A stretch of DNA of 8,287 bases from positions 1-8,287 of the forward strand of contig JBAVQS010000025.1 in NCBI GenBank assembly GCA_049694275.1, in the 5' to 3' direction. The translations under genes were made by a program, and so were the position numbers. The notes under the pieces are model-generated. The model searched no databases. It was not told the DNA's origin and saw nothing but the letters and a program-made list of their open reading frames with translations. The DNA comes from JBAVQS01 sp049694275. Lineage in GTDB: Bacteria; Chloroflexota; Anaerolineae; UBA4142; SHND01. Below are positions 1-7,088 of the stretch, in pieces (the stretch's first letter is position 1; each line of letters starts with the position of its first letter).

Positions 1-2486
1 GCGGCGTACGGGACTATGCCGGGAACCAGGTCGCGGCGCCTTTTGCCTGGAGCTTTACCGCCGACCGTCCGCAAGTGACGGGAGATGCATTTCGTTTGTT
101 GACGGTGGACGGCGGCCAGTCGCCCGCAGTCTCACCCGACGGGAGCCAGGTTGCGTTCATCTCCGATCGCTCCGGCCTCCCCAGGGTCTGGGTAATGCGC
201 GCGGATGACTATGCAGAAAAGGCCAAGAGCGCCAAGCCATTGACGAACGGCAGCGCGCCGGAAGCTGACCCGGCCTGGTCGCCCGATGGGACCCTGCTGG
301 CATACGTTTCCACTGTCAACGACGCACCTCAGGTTTGGGTGGCCGCGCCGGATGGGAGCGGCGCACACGCGCTCACGAATGGAACCGGAACCAGCCCGAC
401 CTGGTCGTCCGACGGCAAAACGGTCGCCTTTGTGCGCGACGGGAACCTGTGGCAAGTCGATGCCGATGGCACGGGCCTGCACGCGCTGACGAACTATCCG
501 GAGCGCCCGGTACAGGCCGTCAGTTGGCAGCCGGACGGCCAACTGCTGGCGGTGGATTTCAAGCTGTATCAAGAGACGATCGATCTCTACAATCCGTCGA
601 CCGGCCAACTCACCTCCGTCACAAAAGGCGGGCAGGAGAGCGCCCCGGCCTGGCTGAACGACGGCACGCTCCTCTATACCTCACCAGCAGGTCAGAATCA
701 GCCGGACGCAGTTTGGCAGGTCAATCTCGACGGCAGCAGCGACGCGGTCCTCCCGGGCAGCGGGGGGCACGCGGTGGGAGACATGCAGCCAGCGCCCGCG
801 CGGAGTGGGAACGCGTTAGCCATCGTGTCAACCCGCAATGGCGCGCGCAACATCTGGCTGCGCGCCGATTTGCAGCTCGCACAACTGGATGTATTGCCAG
901 CGATTGGCGCCGCACCGGGTACCCCGCTCCAGGTTACATATACCCTGCCCGCCGATGCGCAGGTAACCCTCGAGATCGCCAATGTCAAAAAACTGGTAGA
1001 TAATGCAGCGCAAGCTAAAGGAAGCCAGGCGGTCACCTGGGACGGGACGGACGCGAACGGCAAGCCAGTCCCGGCAGGCGACTATTTGATCAAGCTATCC
1101 GCTCAGGTTACGGGCGGCAGTGAGCCGCTGACACGTTTTGTCTCGGCGCGCGTCCTGGATGCGGCCAATCAGGGCAACCTCCAGCTCGTCATCAACCAGT
1201 GGGCGAACACACCGCTCGATCAAGCGGACGGCTTGCACATCCAGGTCTATCCGCAAGGCTCTCGCACCCACCCGGCCGCCGAAGCGGACAACAACGCAAG
1301 CCCAGCCTTTAACTTGCCGGCCGGACAATATGATCTTCTCGTCGGGTTAAACAACCTGCGCCGCGAGCTTGACGGAGTCACACTCGACTCGGGAAAAACA
1401 GCGAATGCATCGATTGATCTTGCCCTCGGCGCACTACAGGTCAATCTGCTGGCTGCCCCCGGCAATCCGGTGAATGGGCCCACTTCCATGCAGGTTTTCC
1501 GCAGCGGTGACCCAACCCAGGCGCCTGTGGCAACCCAGAACACCGGGGTTGCCAACTTTGTGCTGCCCTCCGGCCTGTACGATGTGCAGGCCGAATATCA
1601 AGGCGTGCGCCAGTTCATCTCTGGCGTGCGAGTCGAAACGGGCCAGACCGCCACGCAAGAGATCAACCTGGGCGCAGGGTCGCTAGAGCTCAACGTGCTG
1701 GCGTTTGGCGGCCATCCCGCCGACGCCGGCGGGCGTTTGACCGTGCAGGCGTTCAGCCCGCAAGACCACAAGACTGCGATTGCCACCGTCTTTAACAATC
1801 CGGCCAAGCTGCTGCTACCTGCGGGTAACTATGACATCCGCGTGATCTATGCAGTTGCGCCGCTGAGCCCCAACGTCATCGGCTCGGTCGAACAGTGGGT
1901 GAACGGCATCACTATCCAGCCGGGAGAAACCGTCACCCGCGAGGATGACCTGCAACTGGGCGCGGTCAAGCTTGACATTCTCGAAGCCGCTGGCAAGCCC
2001 GCCGAGCCCCAGAGCATCAGCCTGACCCTTTATCCCCATGGCAATAGCGTCACCCCGGCCGCGGATATGATCTCGGTCAACAGCGCCACGCTCCAACTGC
2101 TGCCCGGTAGCTATGATGTAATAGCCGACTATGCCCATACCACGCTACGCAAGCAGGGTCCTATTGCCACTGTCCAAATCGCGGCCGGACAATCCACTGC
2201 ACAGACCATTGACCTCAGATTGGGTCGGATAGATATTCAAGTGTACGACGCCTCCGGACAGTTGGTTGACGGGAATCGCCTGAGTGCACAGGCCTACCCG
2301 GCCGGCAAACGCGATGCGAGCTTTGCATCAGACTCTCTAGCCAATCCGGTAGAGCTCATCCTCCTATCTGATACCAGTTACGATCTTGTTGTAACCCTTG
2401 ACGGCAAAACGGTGGAGCTGACGGGGCAATCGGTCAAGGAAGGGGCGACGCAGGTGCTCAAGCTAAATGCCAGCGACTTTAAATAA
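1..2486 (+). CDS. Secreted multidomain protein: Ig-like end, TolB-like propeller, FlgD-like Ig, five C-terminal repeats (5' partial)
   Basis: The reading frame is open from the left edge (first full codon at 3), so the gene starts upstream. The GTG at 75 is internal. The first codons read GVRDYAGNQVAAPFAWSFTA, the typical last strands of a bacterial SbsA/Big_5 Ig-like domain. From about 75 to 869 there are six PD40/TolB-type blades with motifs such as SPAVSPDGSQVAFISD, DPAWSPDGTLLAYVS and SPTWSSDGKTVAFV. From 870 to 1172 a FlgD-like Ig domain shows VTWDGTDANGKPVPAGDYLI. The rest (1173-2483) is five tandem beta-rich repeats. No membrane anchor or sorting motif is visible at the C-terminus; it ends in NASDFK. 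The family logic suggests an exported or surface-bound binding or scaffold protein. No enzyme domain is visible in this part, and the ligand is unknown. Its stop lies inside the next gene, so the two are probably co-transcribed. Confidence 0.9.
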   Translation, partial: GVRDYAGNQVAAPFAWSFTADRPQVTGDAFRLLTVDGGQSPAVSPDGSQVAFISDRSGLPRVWVMRADDYAEKAKSAKPLTNGSAPEADPAWSPDGTLLAYVSTVNDAPQVWVAAPDGSGAHALTNGTGTSPTWSSDGKTVAFVRDGNLWQVDADGTGLHALTNYPERPVQAVSWQPDGQLLAVDFKLYQETIDLYNPSTGQLTSVTKGGQESAPAWLNDGTLLYTSPAGQNQPDAVWQVNLDGSSDAVLPGSGGHAVGDMQPAPARSGNALAIVSTRNGARNIWLRADLQLAQLDVLPAIGAAPGTPLQVTYTLPADAQVTLEIANVKKLVDNAAQAKGSQAVTWDGTDANGKPVPAGDYLIKLSAQVTGGSEPLTRFVSARVLDAANQGNLQLVINQWANTPLDQADGLHIQVYPQGSRTHPAAEADNNASPAFNLPAGQYDLLVGLNNLRRELDGVTLDSGKTANASIDLALGALQVNLLAAPGNPVNGPTSMQVFRSGDPTQAPVATQNTGVANFVLPSGLYDVQAEYQGVRQFISGVRVETGQTATQEINLGAGSLELNVLAFGGHPADAGGRLTVQAFSPQDHKTAIATVFNNPAKLLLPAGNYDIRVIYAVAPLSPNVIGSVEQWVNGITIQPGETVTREDDLQLGAVKLDILEAAGKPAEPQSISLTLYPHGNSVTPAADMISVNSATLQLLPGSYDVIADYAHTTLRKQGPIATVQIAAGQSTAQTIDLRLGRIDIQVYDASGQLVDGNRLSAQAYPAGKRDASFASDSLANPVELILLSDTSYDLVVTLDGKTVELTGQSVKEGATQVLKLNASDFK
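1173..2483 (+). repeat. Five tandem ~86-residue beta-sandwich-like protein repeats
   Basis: Inside the first gene I can align five units: 1173-1430, 1431-1679, 1680-1961, 1962-2225 and 2226-2483. Each opens with an alternating hydrophobic strand (GNLQLVI, GALQVNLL, GSLELNVL, GAVKLDIL, GRIDIQVY). A second strand often contains VYP or LYP and is followed by a linker. Next comes the hallmark LPAGxYDxxV turn (LPAGQYDLLV, LPSGLYDVQA, LPAGNYDIRV, LLPGSYDVIA). The unit closes with a GxT-type strand ending in IDLxLG, which leads straight into the next unit. The fifth copy is divergent: its turn is LLSDTSYDLVV and it lacks the closing LG. The style resembles carboxypeptidase-regulatory or PEGA-like Ig folds in secreted bacterial proteins. 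The assignment to a named family is inference. Confidence 0.8.
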
Positions 2487-3642
2487 CACTTCCACCACCC
2501 CGACGGCAACCCGCATTCCCACCGTCGATATCGTGCGCGGGTTCGCCCTATTCGGCATCCTGGTGGTCAACCTCACTACCTTCCGCTCGCCCAACCCCGT
2601 CTGGCATGGACTCGACAGCGTTGTGGATTGGCTGATCCTGGTTCTATTCCAGAGCAAGTTCCTGTCGCTGTACTCTTTTTTATTCGGGCTGAGCTTTGCC
2701 CTTTTTATGCGGAAATCCACCGACCGGTCCACCCTGTGGCGCTTTGCCTGGCGCACGGCAATCTTGCTGGTGATCGGCGCGCTACATTATGTCTTGCTGT
2801 GGGACGGCGACATCCTGATGGAATATGCGATTGCCGCCTTTTTGCTGCTGCCTTTTGCGCGCCGCAAGGCGCAGACTGCCCTGAGTTGGGGCGTCGGTTT
2901 ATACGCTTTTTACGCGCTTTTCCTGCTCGTCGTGGTGGTTGTCTCAGCAGCCCGGCCACAGCCACAAGCGACCGCCAGTGACGCGGTCGATCTATCCGTG
3001 ATGCCGACGGCCCTCGCCCAGACCGGCAGCTACCTCCAGTTGCTGCAATGGCGCGCCGGCAGCGTCGGTAATTTCCTGGGAGAGCATATCGCCGCTTCCA
3101 TCTTTCTAGTTGGCATTTTCCTCATTGGGGTCTACGCCGGCCGTGAGGGGATCATCGCCGACCCGTTCGCCCACACCACCCTATTAAAGCGGATGATTGT
3201 CTGGGGGTTGCCCATCGGGCTGCTCTGCAACGTCGTCTATGCCCTGGCCGGGCCGGTACAAAAAAATCTGCCCGTCGTAGAACGGGCCGTGGTCATTGTG
3301 GTGATTGCGCTCGCGCCCATTATCCTGGCCCTGGCGTATGCCGCCGGGGCGGCCTGGCTGGCGGCGAAGGCCCGGTGGATGTCTCCCCTGGCCGCGGCCG
3401 GGCGCATGTCGCTGACCAATTATCTGGTGCAGTCAGCCGTAATGACGACTCTATTCTATACTTATGGATTCAAACTATTCGATCAGGTGGGTCCGACGGC
3501 CGGGCTATTGCTCGCGATAGGAATTTTCACCGCGCAAGTCATCCTCAGCAATCTCTGGTTCCGCCGTTTCTCGTATGGTCCGGCCGAGTGGGTATGGCGC
3601 TGCCTGACGTACGGCAAGTGGATCAAGATCACGACCTCGTAA
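2467..3642 (+). CDS. DUF418 / YeiB-like integral membrane protein
   Basis: This is a 391-residue polytopic membrane protein. The N-terminus has the signature RIPTVDIVRGFALFGILVVN (residues 16-35), typical of YeiB/DUF418 proteins, in which a conserved D-x-x-R-G leads into the first helix. Hydrophobic segments lie near residues 25-38, 52-80, 96-111, 118-130, 143-160, 207-224, 243-261, 272-298, 314-333 and 344-361. The C-terminal DUF418 domain is complete, with the landmarks AAGRMSLTNYLVQS (310-323) and GPAEWVWRCLTYGKW (371-385). The length fits the family. The biochemical role of the family is not established; transport or envelope acyl-transfer-like roles have been guessed. The start at 2467 is the only ATG before the signature and overlaps the previous gene by 20 bp in another frame. 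No good Shine-Dalgarno is visible, so translational coupling to the upstream gene is likely. Confidence 0.92.
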   Translation: MPATLNNTSTTPTATRIPTVDIVRGFALFGILVVNLTTFRSPNPVWHGLDSVVDWLILVLFQSKFLSLYSFLFGLSFALFMRKSTDRSTLWRFAWRTAILLVIGALHYVLLWDGDILMEYAIAAFLLLPFARRKAQTALSWGVGLYAFYALFLLVVVVVSAARPQPQATASDAVDLSVMPTALAQTGSYLQLLQWRAGSVGNFLGEHIAASIFLVGIFLIGVYAGREGIIADPFAHTTLLKRMIVWGLPIGLLCNVVYALAGPVQKNLPVVERAVVIVVIALAPIILALAYAAGAAWLAAKARWMSPLAAAGRMSLTNYLVQSAVMTTLFYTYGFKLFDQVGPTAGLLLAIGIFTAQVILSNLWFRRFSYGPAEWVWRCLTYGKWIKITTS

Positions 3643-3706
3643 GCGATTTGCGATACGCTTGATGTGCAGGTAAGCAAGAGAAGATAGAAATGGATTGCTT
3701 GCCCAT

Positions 3707-3710
3707 GGAG
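3707..3710 (+). promoter_or_regulatory. Ribosome binding site choosing the DinB-like start
   Basis: GGAG sits 8 nt before the ATG at 3719. It supports this ATG over the in-frame TTG at 3695, which has no purine-rich site at a suitable distance. Confidence 0.7.
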
Positions 3711-3718
3711 AACCACCG

Positions 3719-4210
3719 ATGATACCTCAAGAACGCAGCAAGAAAATCGAGTCTTATGGAATGGCCCATCCGCAGTTGGTCGCGGCTTTAGAACGTTTTC
3801 CGCGGGAAATGTGGCAGTTCAGGCCAGCCCCCGATCGATGGACAATCCACGAAATCATCATCCACATCGCCGACAGTGAAGCCAACAGCTACATTCGATG
3901 CCGCCGTTTTATCGCGGAACCCGGCAGCAATGTGTTGGGATACGACGAAAACAAGTGGGCGCACGACCTACACTATCACGAGCAAAACGCCGATGACGCA
4001 TTGGAACTGTTCAAATGGCTACGACACAAATCGTACACGCTGATCAAGGATCTACCCGAACCGGTTTGGTCGAACATGGTCCATCACACAGAATCCGGTG
4101 TAATGACGATGGATGAATGGCTTGATACATACGAGCGACATATTCCTGAGCATGTCAAACAGATGCAGGCCAATTATGATGACTGGGTGAAGCAGAAAAG
4201 CGCGGGCTAA
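3719..4210 (+). CDS. DinB/YfiT-like four-helix-bundle metalloprotein
   Basis: This is a 163-residue protein, the usual length for the DinB_2/YfiT superfamily. These are cytoplasmic four-helix bundles that bind a divalent metal through three histidines; some act as thiol-dependent S-transferases and many are of unknown function. The first helix and loop show LERFPREMWQFRPAPDRWTI, matching the family pattern of a short helix followed by P-x-x-x-W-S/T. The likely metal ligands are H49 in IIIHIADSE and the pair H141/H145 in the last helix (ERHIPEHVKQM). The start at 3719 is preferred to the TTG at 3695 because of the GGAG. The gene is clearly less G+C-rich than its neighbours: by hand count 242 of 480 bases (50%) over 3721-4200, against 80 of 120 (67%) over 4741-4860 in the next gene. 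This may mean transfer or simply a different expression class. The substrate cannot be told. Confidence 0.9.
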   Translation: MIPQERSKKIESYGMAHPQLVAALERFPREMWQFRPAPDRWTIHEIIIHIADSEANSYIRCRRFIAEPGSNVLGYDENKWAHDLHYHEQNADDALELFKWLRHKSYTLIKDLPEPVWSNMVHHTESGVMTMDEWLDTYERHIPEHVKQMQANYDDWVKQKSAG

Positions 4211-4234
4211 CAATGGAACGCGACGAAAACAGAT

Positions 4235-4263
4235 AATTCATTTCACCCTACTCGTGATATAAT
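4235..4263 (+). promoter_or_regulatory. Extended -10 promoter for the MBL-fold gene
   Basis: A perfect TATAAT at 4258-4263 is preceded by TG at 4255-4256 and one base, an extended -10 element. The -35 region is weak: AATTCA at 4235-4240 gives a 17-bp spacer, or TTCATT at 4237-4242 gives 15 bp. Extended -10 promoters tolerate a poor -35. Transcription would start near 4270, giving a leader of about 75 nt before the ATG at 4345. Confidence 0.65.
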
Positions 4264-4286
4264 AATAACCGTTGGCGGCTCGCGTA

Positions 4287-4318
4287 AGGGGCGGGGTAAA
4301 TTCCGCCCTTGTCTTTTT
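4287..4318 (+). terminator. Terminator-like hairpin in the MBL gene leader (terminator or attenuator)
   Basis: An 8-bp stem pairs 4287-4294 (AGGGGCGG) with 4303-4310 (CCGCCCTT), with one G-U pair and an 8-nt loop. It is followed by TGTCTTTTT, ending at 4318. This is the form of an intrinsic terminator. It lies 76 nt past the DinB-like stop codon, so it could end that transcript. It is also downstream of the extended -10 promoter and upstream of the MBL start codon, so it could attenuate that gene. Confidence 0.65.
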
Positions 4319-4330
4319 CCCTGATCCGCA

Positions 4331-4335
4331 AAAGG
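4331..4335 (+). promoter_or_regulatory. Ribosome binding site choosing the MBL start
   Basis: AAAGG lies 9 nt before the ATG at 4345. The alternative in-frame TTG at 4309 sits in the 3' arm of the terminator-like hairpin and is an unlikely start. Confidence 0.6.
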
Positions 4336-4344
4336 TTACCATTC

Positions 4345-5316
4345 ATGGATTTGATGTCCGAGATTGAACCGGATATTTTCCAGGTCCGTATCCCCATCCC
4401 CTTTCCCCTGAAAAACATCCAGTCCTATCTGGTACGCGAGGCGGATGGGTGGACGATGATCGATACGGGGCTGAACGACCCACCCGCGCTGGAAGCATGG
4501 GAACACGCCTTTCGCGCGCTCCAGATGACCCCCCGCGACATCCGGCGCATTTTGCTCACGCACACGCACCCCGATCATTTTGGGCTCGCGGGTTATTTCC
4601 AGAACCTTTCCTCCGCGCCGGTCTATGCGCTTAACGAAGAGATCGAAATCGTCCCGCGCGAATGGCCGCCGAAAGAGATCGCCATCCCGATGCTTTCACG
4701 GTATTTCGCTCGGAATGGCGCGCCGCCCGATGTGATGGCCCGCGTGGCCGGACGCTCCCAGGAAGTGTGGGATATGATCCAGCCGCTGCCGGTCCTGTCG
4801 CCGCTGCACGAAGGCGACGAGGTGCAAATTGGGGGACAGCCCTACCGGGTCATCTGGGTGCCCGGGCATGCCGATGGACACTTGATATTCCATCGCGTGA
4901 GCGATGGGCTGATGTTTATCGGAGACCACGTCCTGATGAAGATCACTCCCAACATTGCGCGCTGGCCGCAGCTCGACCCCAATCCGCTCAAGACCTATCT
5001 CAAATCCCTGGATAAGGTCGCGCCCCTTCACACCTCGGTCGCGCTCCCCGGTCATCGTGCGGTTATTCATGATCTACCGGGACGCATTATCGAGATCAAA
5101 CACCACCACGACGTGCGACTGAAGGAAACATGGGCAGCCGCCGGCGAAGGCTGCGATGGGTATCAGGTGGCGCGGGTCCTCTTTCCGCGCCTGATCACGG
5201 CGGACGATGTTCGGCTCGGCATGGTGGAAGCGCTTTCCCACCTTGAATATCTCACACAGGCCGGCCGGCTCGAACGGCTGGAGGATGAGACCACCCGGTA
5301 CCGACAGAGAAATTGA
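4345..5316 (+). CDS. MBL-fold metallo-hydrolase with C-terminal winged helix
   Basis: This is a 323-residue metallo-beta-lactamase-fold protein. All expected metal ligands are present: the HTHPDH motif gives H73, H75, D77 and H78; H175 is in PGHADGH; D194 is in FIGDHVL; H237 is in ALPGHR. The N-terminal strands (NIQSYLVREADGWTMIDTGL) are typical of the LACTB2/glyoxalase II-like branch. The region after about residue 245 is the family's associated winged-helix-like tail, with IKHHHDVRLKE and a helix-strand region ending EALSHLEYLTQAGRLERL. It is probably a cytoplasmic hydrolase of thioester, phosphodiester or RNA-type substrates; the sequence does not say which. There is no signal peptide. A second ATG at 4354 is possible. 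The gene has its own promoter and a hairpin in its leader. It ends 148 nt before the MFS gene. Confidence 0.92.
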   Translation: MDLMSEIEPDIFQVRIPIPFPLKNIQSYLVREADGWTMIDTGLNDPPALEAWEHAFRALQMTPRDIRRILLTHTHPDHFGLAGYFQNLSSAPVYALNEEIEIVPREWPPKEIAIPMLSRYFARNGAPPDVMARVAGRSQEVWDMIQPLPVLSPLHEGDEVQIGGQPYRVIWVPGHADGHLIFHRVSDGLMFIGDHVLMKITPNIARWPQLDPNPLKTYLKSLDKVAPLHTSVALPGHRAVIHDLPGRIIEIKHHHDVRLKETWAAAGEGCDGYQVARVLFPRLITADDVRLGMVEALSHLEYLTQAGRLERLEDETTRYRQRN

Positions 5317-5392
5317 CCCGTTCAAACTCATCCTCCCCCAAGCGCACACCTCACTGGATGCCATCCGTTCCTTACGACCAGCCTATTCTATG

Positions 5393-5446
5393 AGGGATGA
5401 AGGTCGGGGCGCCTGATCCGCTCAACCTGGTGCGCCCCTCATCCCT
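5393..5446 (+). promoter_or_regulatory. Long bulged stem-loop in the MFS gene leader
   Basis: Outer arms 5393-5400 (AGGGATGA) and 5439-5446 (TCATCCCT) pair over 8 bp. Inner arms 5406-5412 (GGGGCGC) and 5432-5438 (GCGCCCC) pair over 7 bp. A 5-nt bulge (AGGTC, 5401-5405) lies on the 5' side, and the loop is 19 nt. There is no T-tract, so it is a poor intrinsic terminator. It ends 5 nt before the ribosome binding site of the MFS gene, so it may be an RNA control element or a DNA operator. It could also protect the 3' end of the MBL transcript. Confidence 0.6.
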
Positions 5447-5451
5447 TGAAC

Positions 5452-5458
5452 GAGGAGG
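5452..5458 (+). promoter_or_regulatory. Strong Shine-Dalgarno site of the MFS gene
   Basis: GAGGAGG lies 6 nt before the ATG at 5465. It is the best ribosome binding site in the window and fixes the start. Confidence 0.85.
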
Positions 5459-5464
5459 CTTGCG

Positions 5465-6937
5465 ATGAAGCACGTGCTACGCTGGTACGACTATATCACG
5501 TTCAACATCTATTTTCTCGGCCTCTCGACCCTTTCGCAGACCCTCTCCGGTTTTGTCTTTCCCCTGCTCGTACAACAGTTTGTGGGCGATACAGACAAAG
5601 GAACCTATTTGGGAACCCTGCGACTGTGGACGCTGATGGTGGCCCTGCTCGCCCAGGCTTTCTGGGGCATCCTCTCCGATCGTAACACCAGTCGCTGGGG
5701 CCGCCGTCGCCCCTACATTCTGGGCGGCTCGCTCATAGACCTGATCTTTATCGGCGGGATTGCATTCTCGGCTACCCTGAGCGGCTGGACCGGGTACCTG
5801 GTCCTCTTTGTCATGGTCGTCTTTTTGCAAATCTCGTCGAATGCGGCCCAGGCGGCTCAGCAGGGGATCATCCCCGATCTCGTCCCCGAGGACAAGCGCG
5901 GCCGCTTTTCCGCCATCAAAGCCGTATTTGAAGTCCCACTCCCCGTCATCGTCGTTGCGGGCACCGTTTACATTGCGGGAAGGATTCAGGGCGGGAGCAT
6001 GACCAACAGCATCCTCCTCCTCTTCGCCGCAGGAATGGTCCTTGTCTGCGCGCTCCTCACGCTATTCGCGCGCGAAAAACCACTGGAGGAAAAACTGCCT
6101 CCGCTCGATTGGGCGCCGGTCGCGCGCCTGTTGCTCATGACGGCACTCTTTACCGTCATCATTCTCGGCCTGGGTGAGGGCATCAAACTGTTTGCCCGGC
6201 TGCTCCAGAGCATCGGCGATATCACCCTGCTCCTGGTCATCCTGGGCGCCGCCGGCCTGCTTGCGATGGGCGCGGCTATTGTCCTGGGCGTCTGGGTGAG
6301 CGTGCGAATTAGCGTCGGCGCGGCGGCCAGGCAGAACCCTTCTTTTACGTGGTGGGTCGTCAACCGCCTCGCCTTTCTCGCCAGTGTGGCCAATATCGCC
6401 TCATTCATCCTCTATTATTTGCAAGGACGGTTGGGGCTGCACGGTGAAGAGGCTGCGGGACCGGCCGCCAACCTTCAAGTCGCCATCGGCATCCTGATTC
6501 TCGTCAGCGCGCTCGCCAGTGGTTGGCTCTCGGATCGATTTGGACATAAGCGGGTGGTGGCGGCGGCGGGCCTGATCGCCGCGCTTGGAACGGTCATCGC
6601 CATTGCCGTTCCCAACCTGAATGTCATTTTCGTGGGGGGAGCGCTCATCGGGGCGGGCGCCGGCATGTTCTATACGGCCAACTGGGCGCTGGGAACAAGC
6701 ATCGTGCCGCAGGGGCAAGCGGGCCGGTACCTCGGCATTTCGAATCTGGCGGGCGCCGGCGCGGGAGCAGTCGGCTCGTACATCGGCGGGCCGATTGCAG
6801 ACTATATCACGGCTCGCGTGCCGGAATCCCCTGGGCTGGGTTATGTCCTGCTCTTTGTCATCTTTGCCGTGCTCTTTCTGGCCTCTGTCCTGGCGCTCAC
6901 ACGCGTGCACGAGCCGTCCGCACAGGCCGTCCCATAG
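5465..6937 (+). CDS. MFS transporter, GPH/SUC-like motifs, probable 14-helix layout
   Basis: This is a 490-residue polytopic inner-membrane transporter. Residues 68-85 (GILSDRNTSRWGRRRPYI) are the MFS motif A in the form seen in glycoside-pentoside-hexuronide and sucrose-type symporters. The loop IPDLVPEDKRGRFSAIK (136-152) is the matching conserved segment after helix 4. The second half repeats motif A as GWLSDRFGHKR (353-363) and the later loop as VPQGQAGRYLGISN (414-427). I count about 14 hydrophobic segments. Two of them (about 220-240 and 253-283) lie between helix 6 and the helix that begins the second half (about 300-320), as an inserted pair. The substrate may be a sugar or other small solute, but nothing in the neighbourhood identifies it. 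The reading frame is intact, and the gene ends before a strong bidirectional terminator. Confidence 0.92.
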   Translation: MKHVLRWYDYITFNIYFLGLSTLSQTLSGFVFPLLVQQFVGDTDKGTYLGTLRLWTLMVALLAQAFWGILSDRNTSRWGRRRPYILGGSLIDLIFIGGIAFSATLSGWTGYLVLFVMVVFLQISSNAAQAAQQGIIPDLVPEDKRGRFSAIKAVFEVPLPVIVVAGTVYIAGRIQGGSMTNSILLLFAAGMVLVCALLTLFAREKPLEEKLPPLDWAPVARLLLMTALFTVIILGLGEGIKLFARLLQSIGDITLLLVILGAAGLLAMGAAIVLGVWVSVRISVGAAARQNPSFTWWVVNRLAFLASVANIASFILYYLQGRLGLHGEEAAGPAANLQVAIGILILVSALASGWLSDRFGHKRVVAAAGLIAALGTVIAIAVPNLNVIFVGGALIGAGAGMFYTANWALGTSIVPQGQAGRYLGISNLAGAGAGAVGSYIGGPIADYITARVPESPGLGYVLLFVIFAVLFLASVLALTRVHEPSAQAVP

Positions 6938-7034
6938 ACAGTTACACAGATCAACAGGCAGACAGGTAAGGAATAGCCTTTTCGACCTGTGATGGAAAGA
7001 CGTTGACCCCGCGCACTACCACTCGGTTCTGAGA

Positions 7035-7077
7035 AATAAAAGAGCGACAGGTCTCCCTGTCGCTCCCCTCTTTTATT
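7035..7077. terminator. Bidirectional intrinsic terminator between convergent genes
   Basis: The core stem GAGCGACAGG (7042-7051) pairs with CCTGTCGCTC (7056-7065) over 10 bp around a 4-nt loop. It is flanked by AATAAAAG on the left and CTTTTATT on the right, which are themselves complementary. Read on either strand, the hairpin is followed by a T-rich tract, so it can end both the plus-strand MFS transcript and the minus-strand RDD transcript. Confidence 0.92.
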
Positions 7078-7088
7078 GATCACTCGCT

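Noticed and set aside
132..2138. Several minus-strand and other-frame open frames across the first gene
   Set aside because: They are shadows in a G+C-rich coding region; the plus-strand frame has continuous domain signatures.
3695..3718. TTG start extending the DinB-like protein by 8 residues
   Set aside because: The ATG at 3719 has a well-placed GGAG; the added residues show no family conservation.
4309..4344. TTG start extending the MBL protein by 12 residues
   Set aside because: It falls in the terminator-like hairpin and T-tract, and the ATG at 4345 has its own AAAGG.
5384..5389. TATTCT as a -10 box before the MFS gene
   Set aside because: No acceptable -35 lies 16-18 bp upstream, so I do not call a promoter.
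6962..6990. Short inverted repeat ACAGGT/ACCTGT after the MFS stop
   Set aside because: It is only 6 bp with a 17-nt loop. The strong terminator at 7035-7077 better explains transcript ending.
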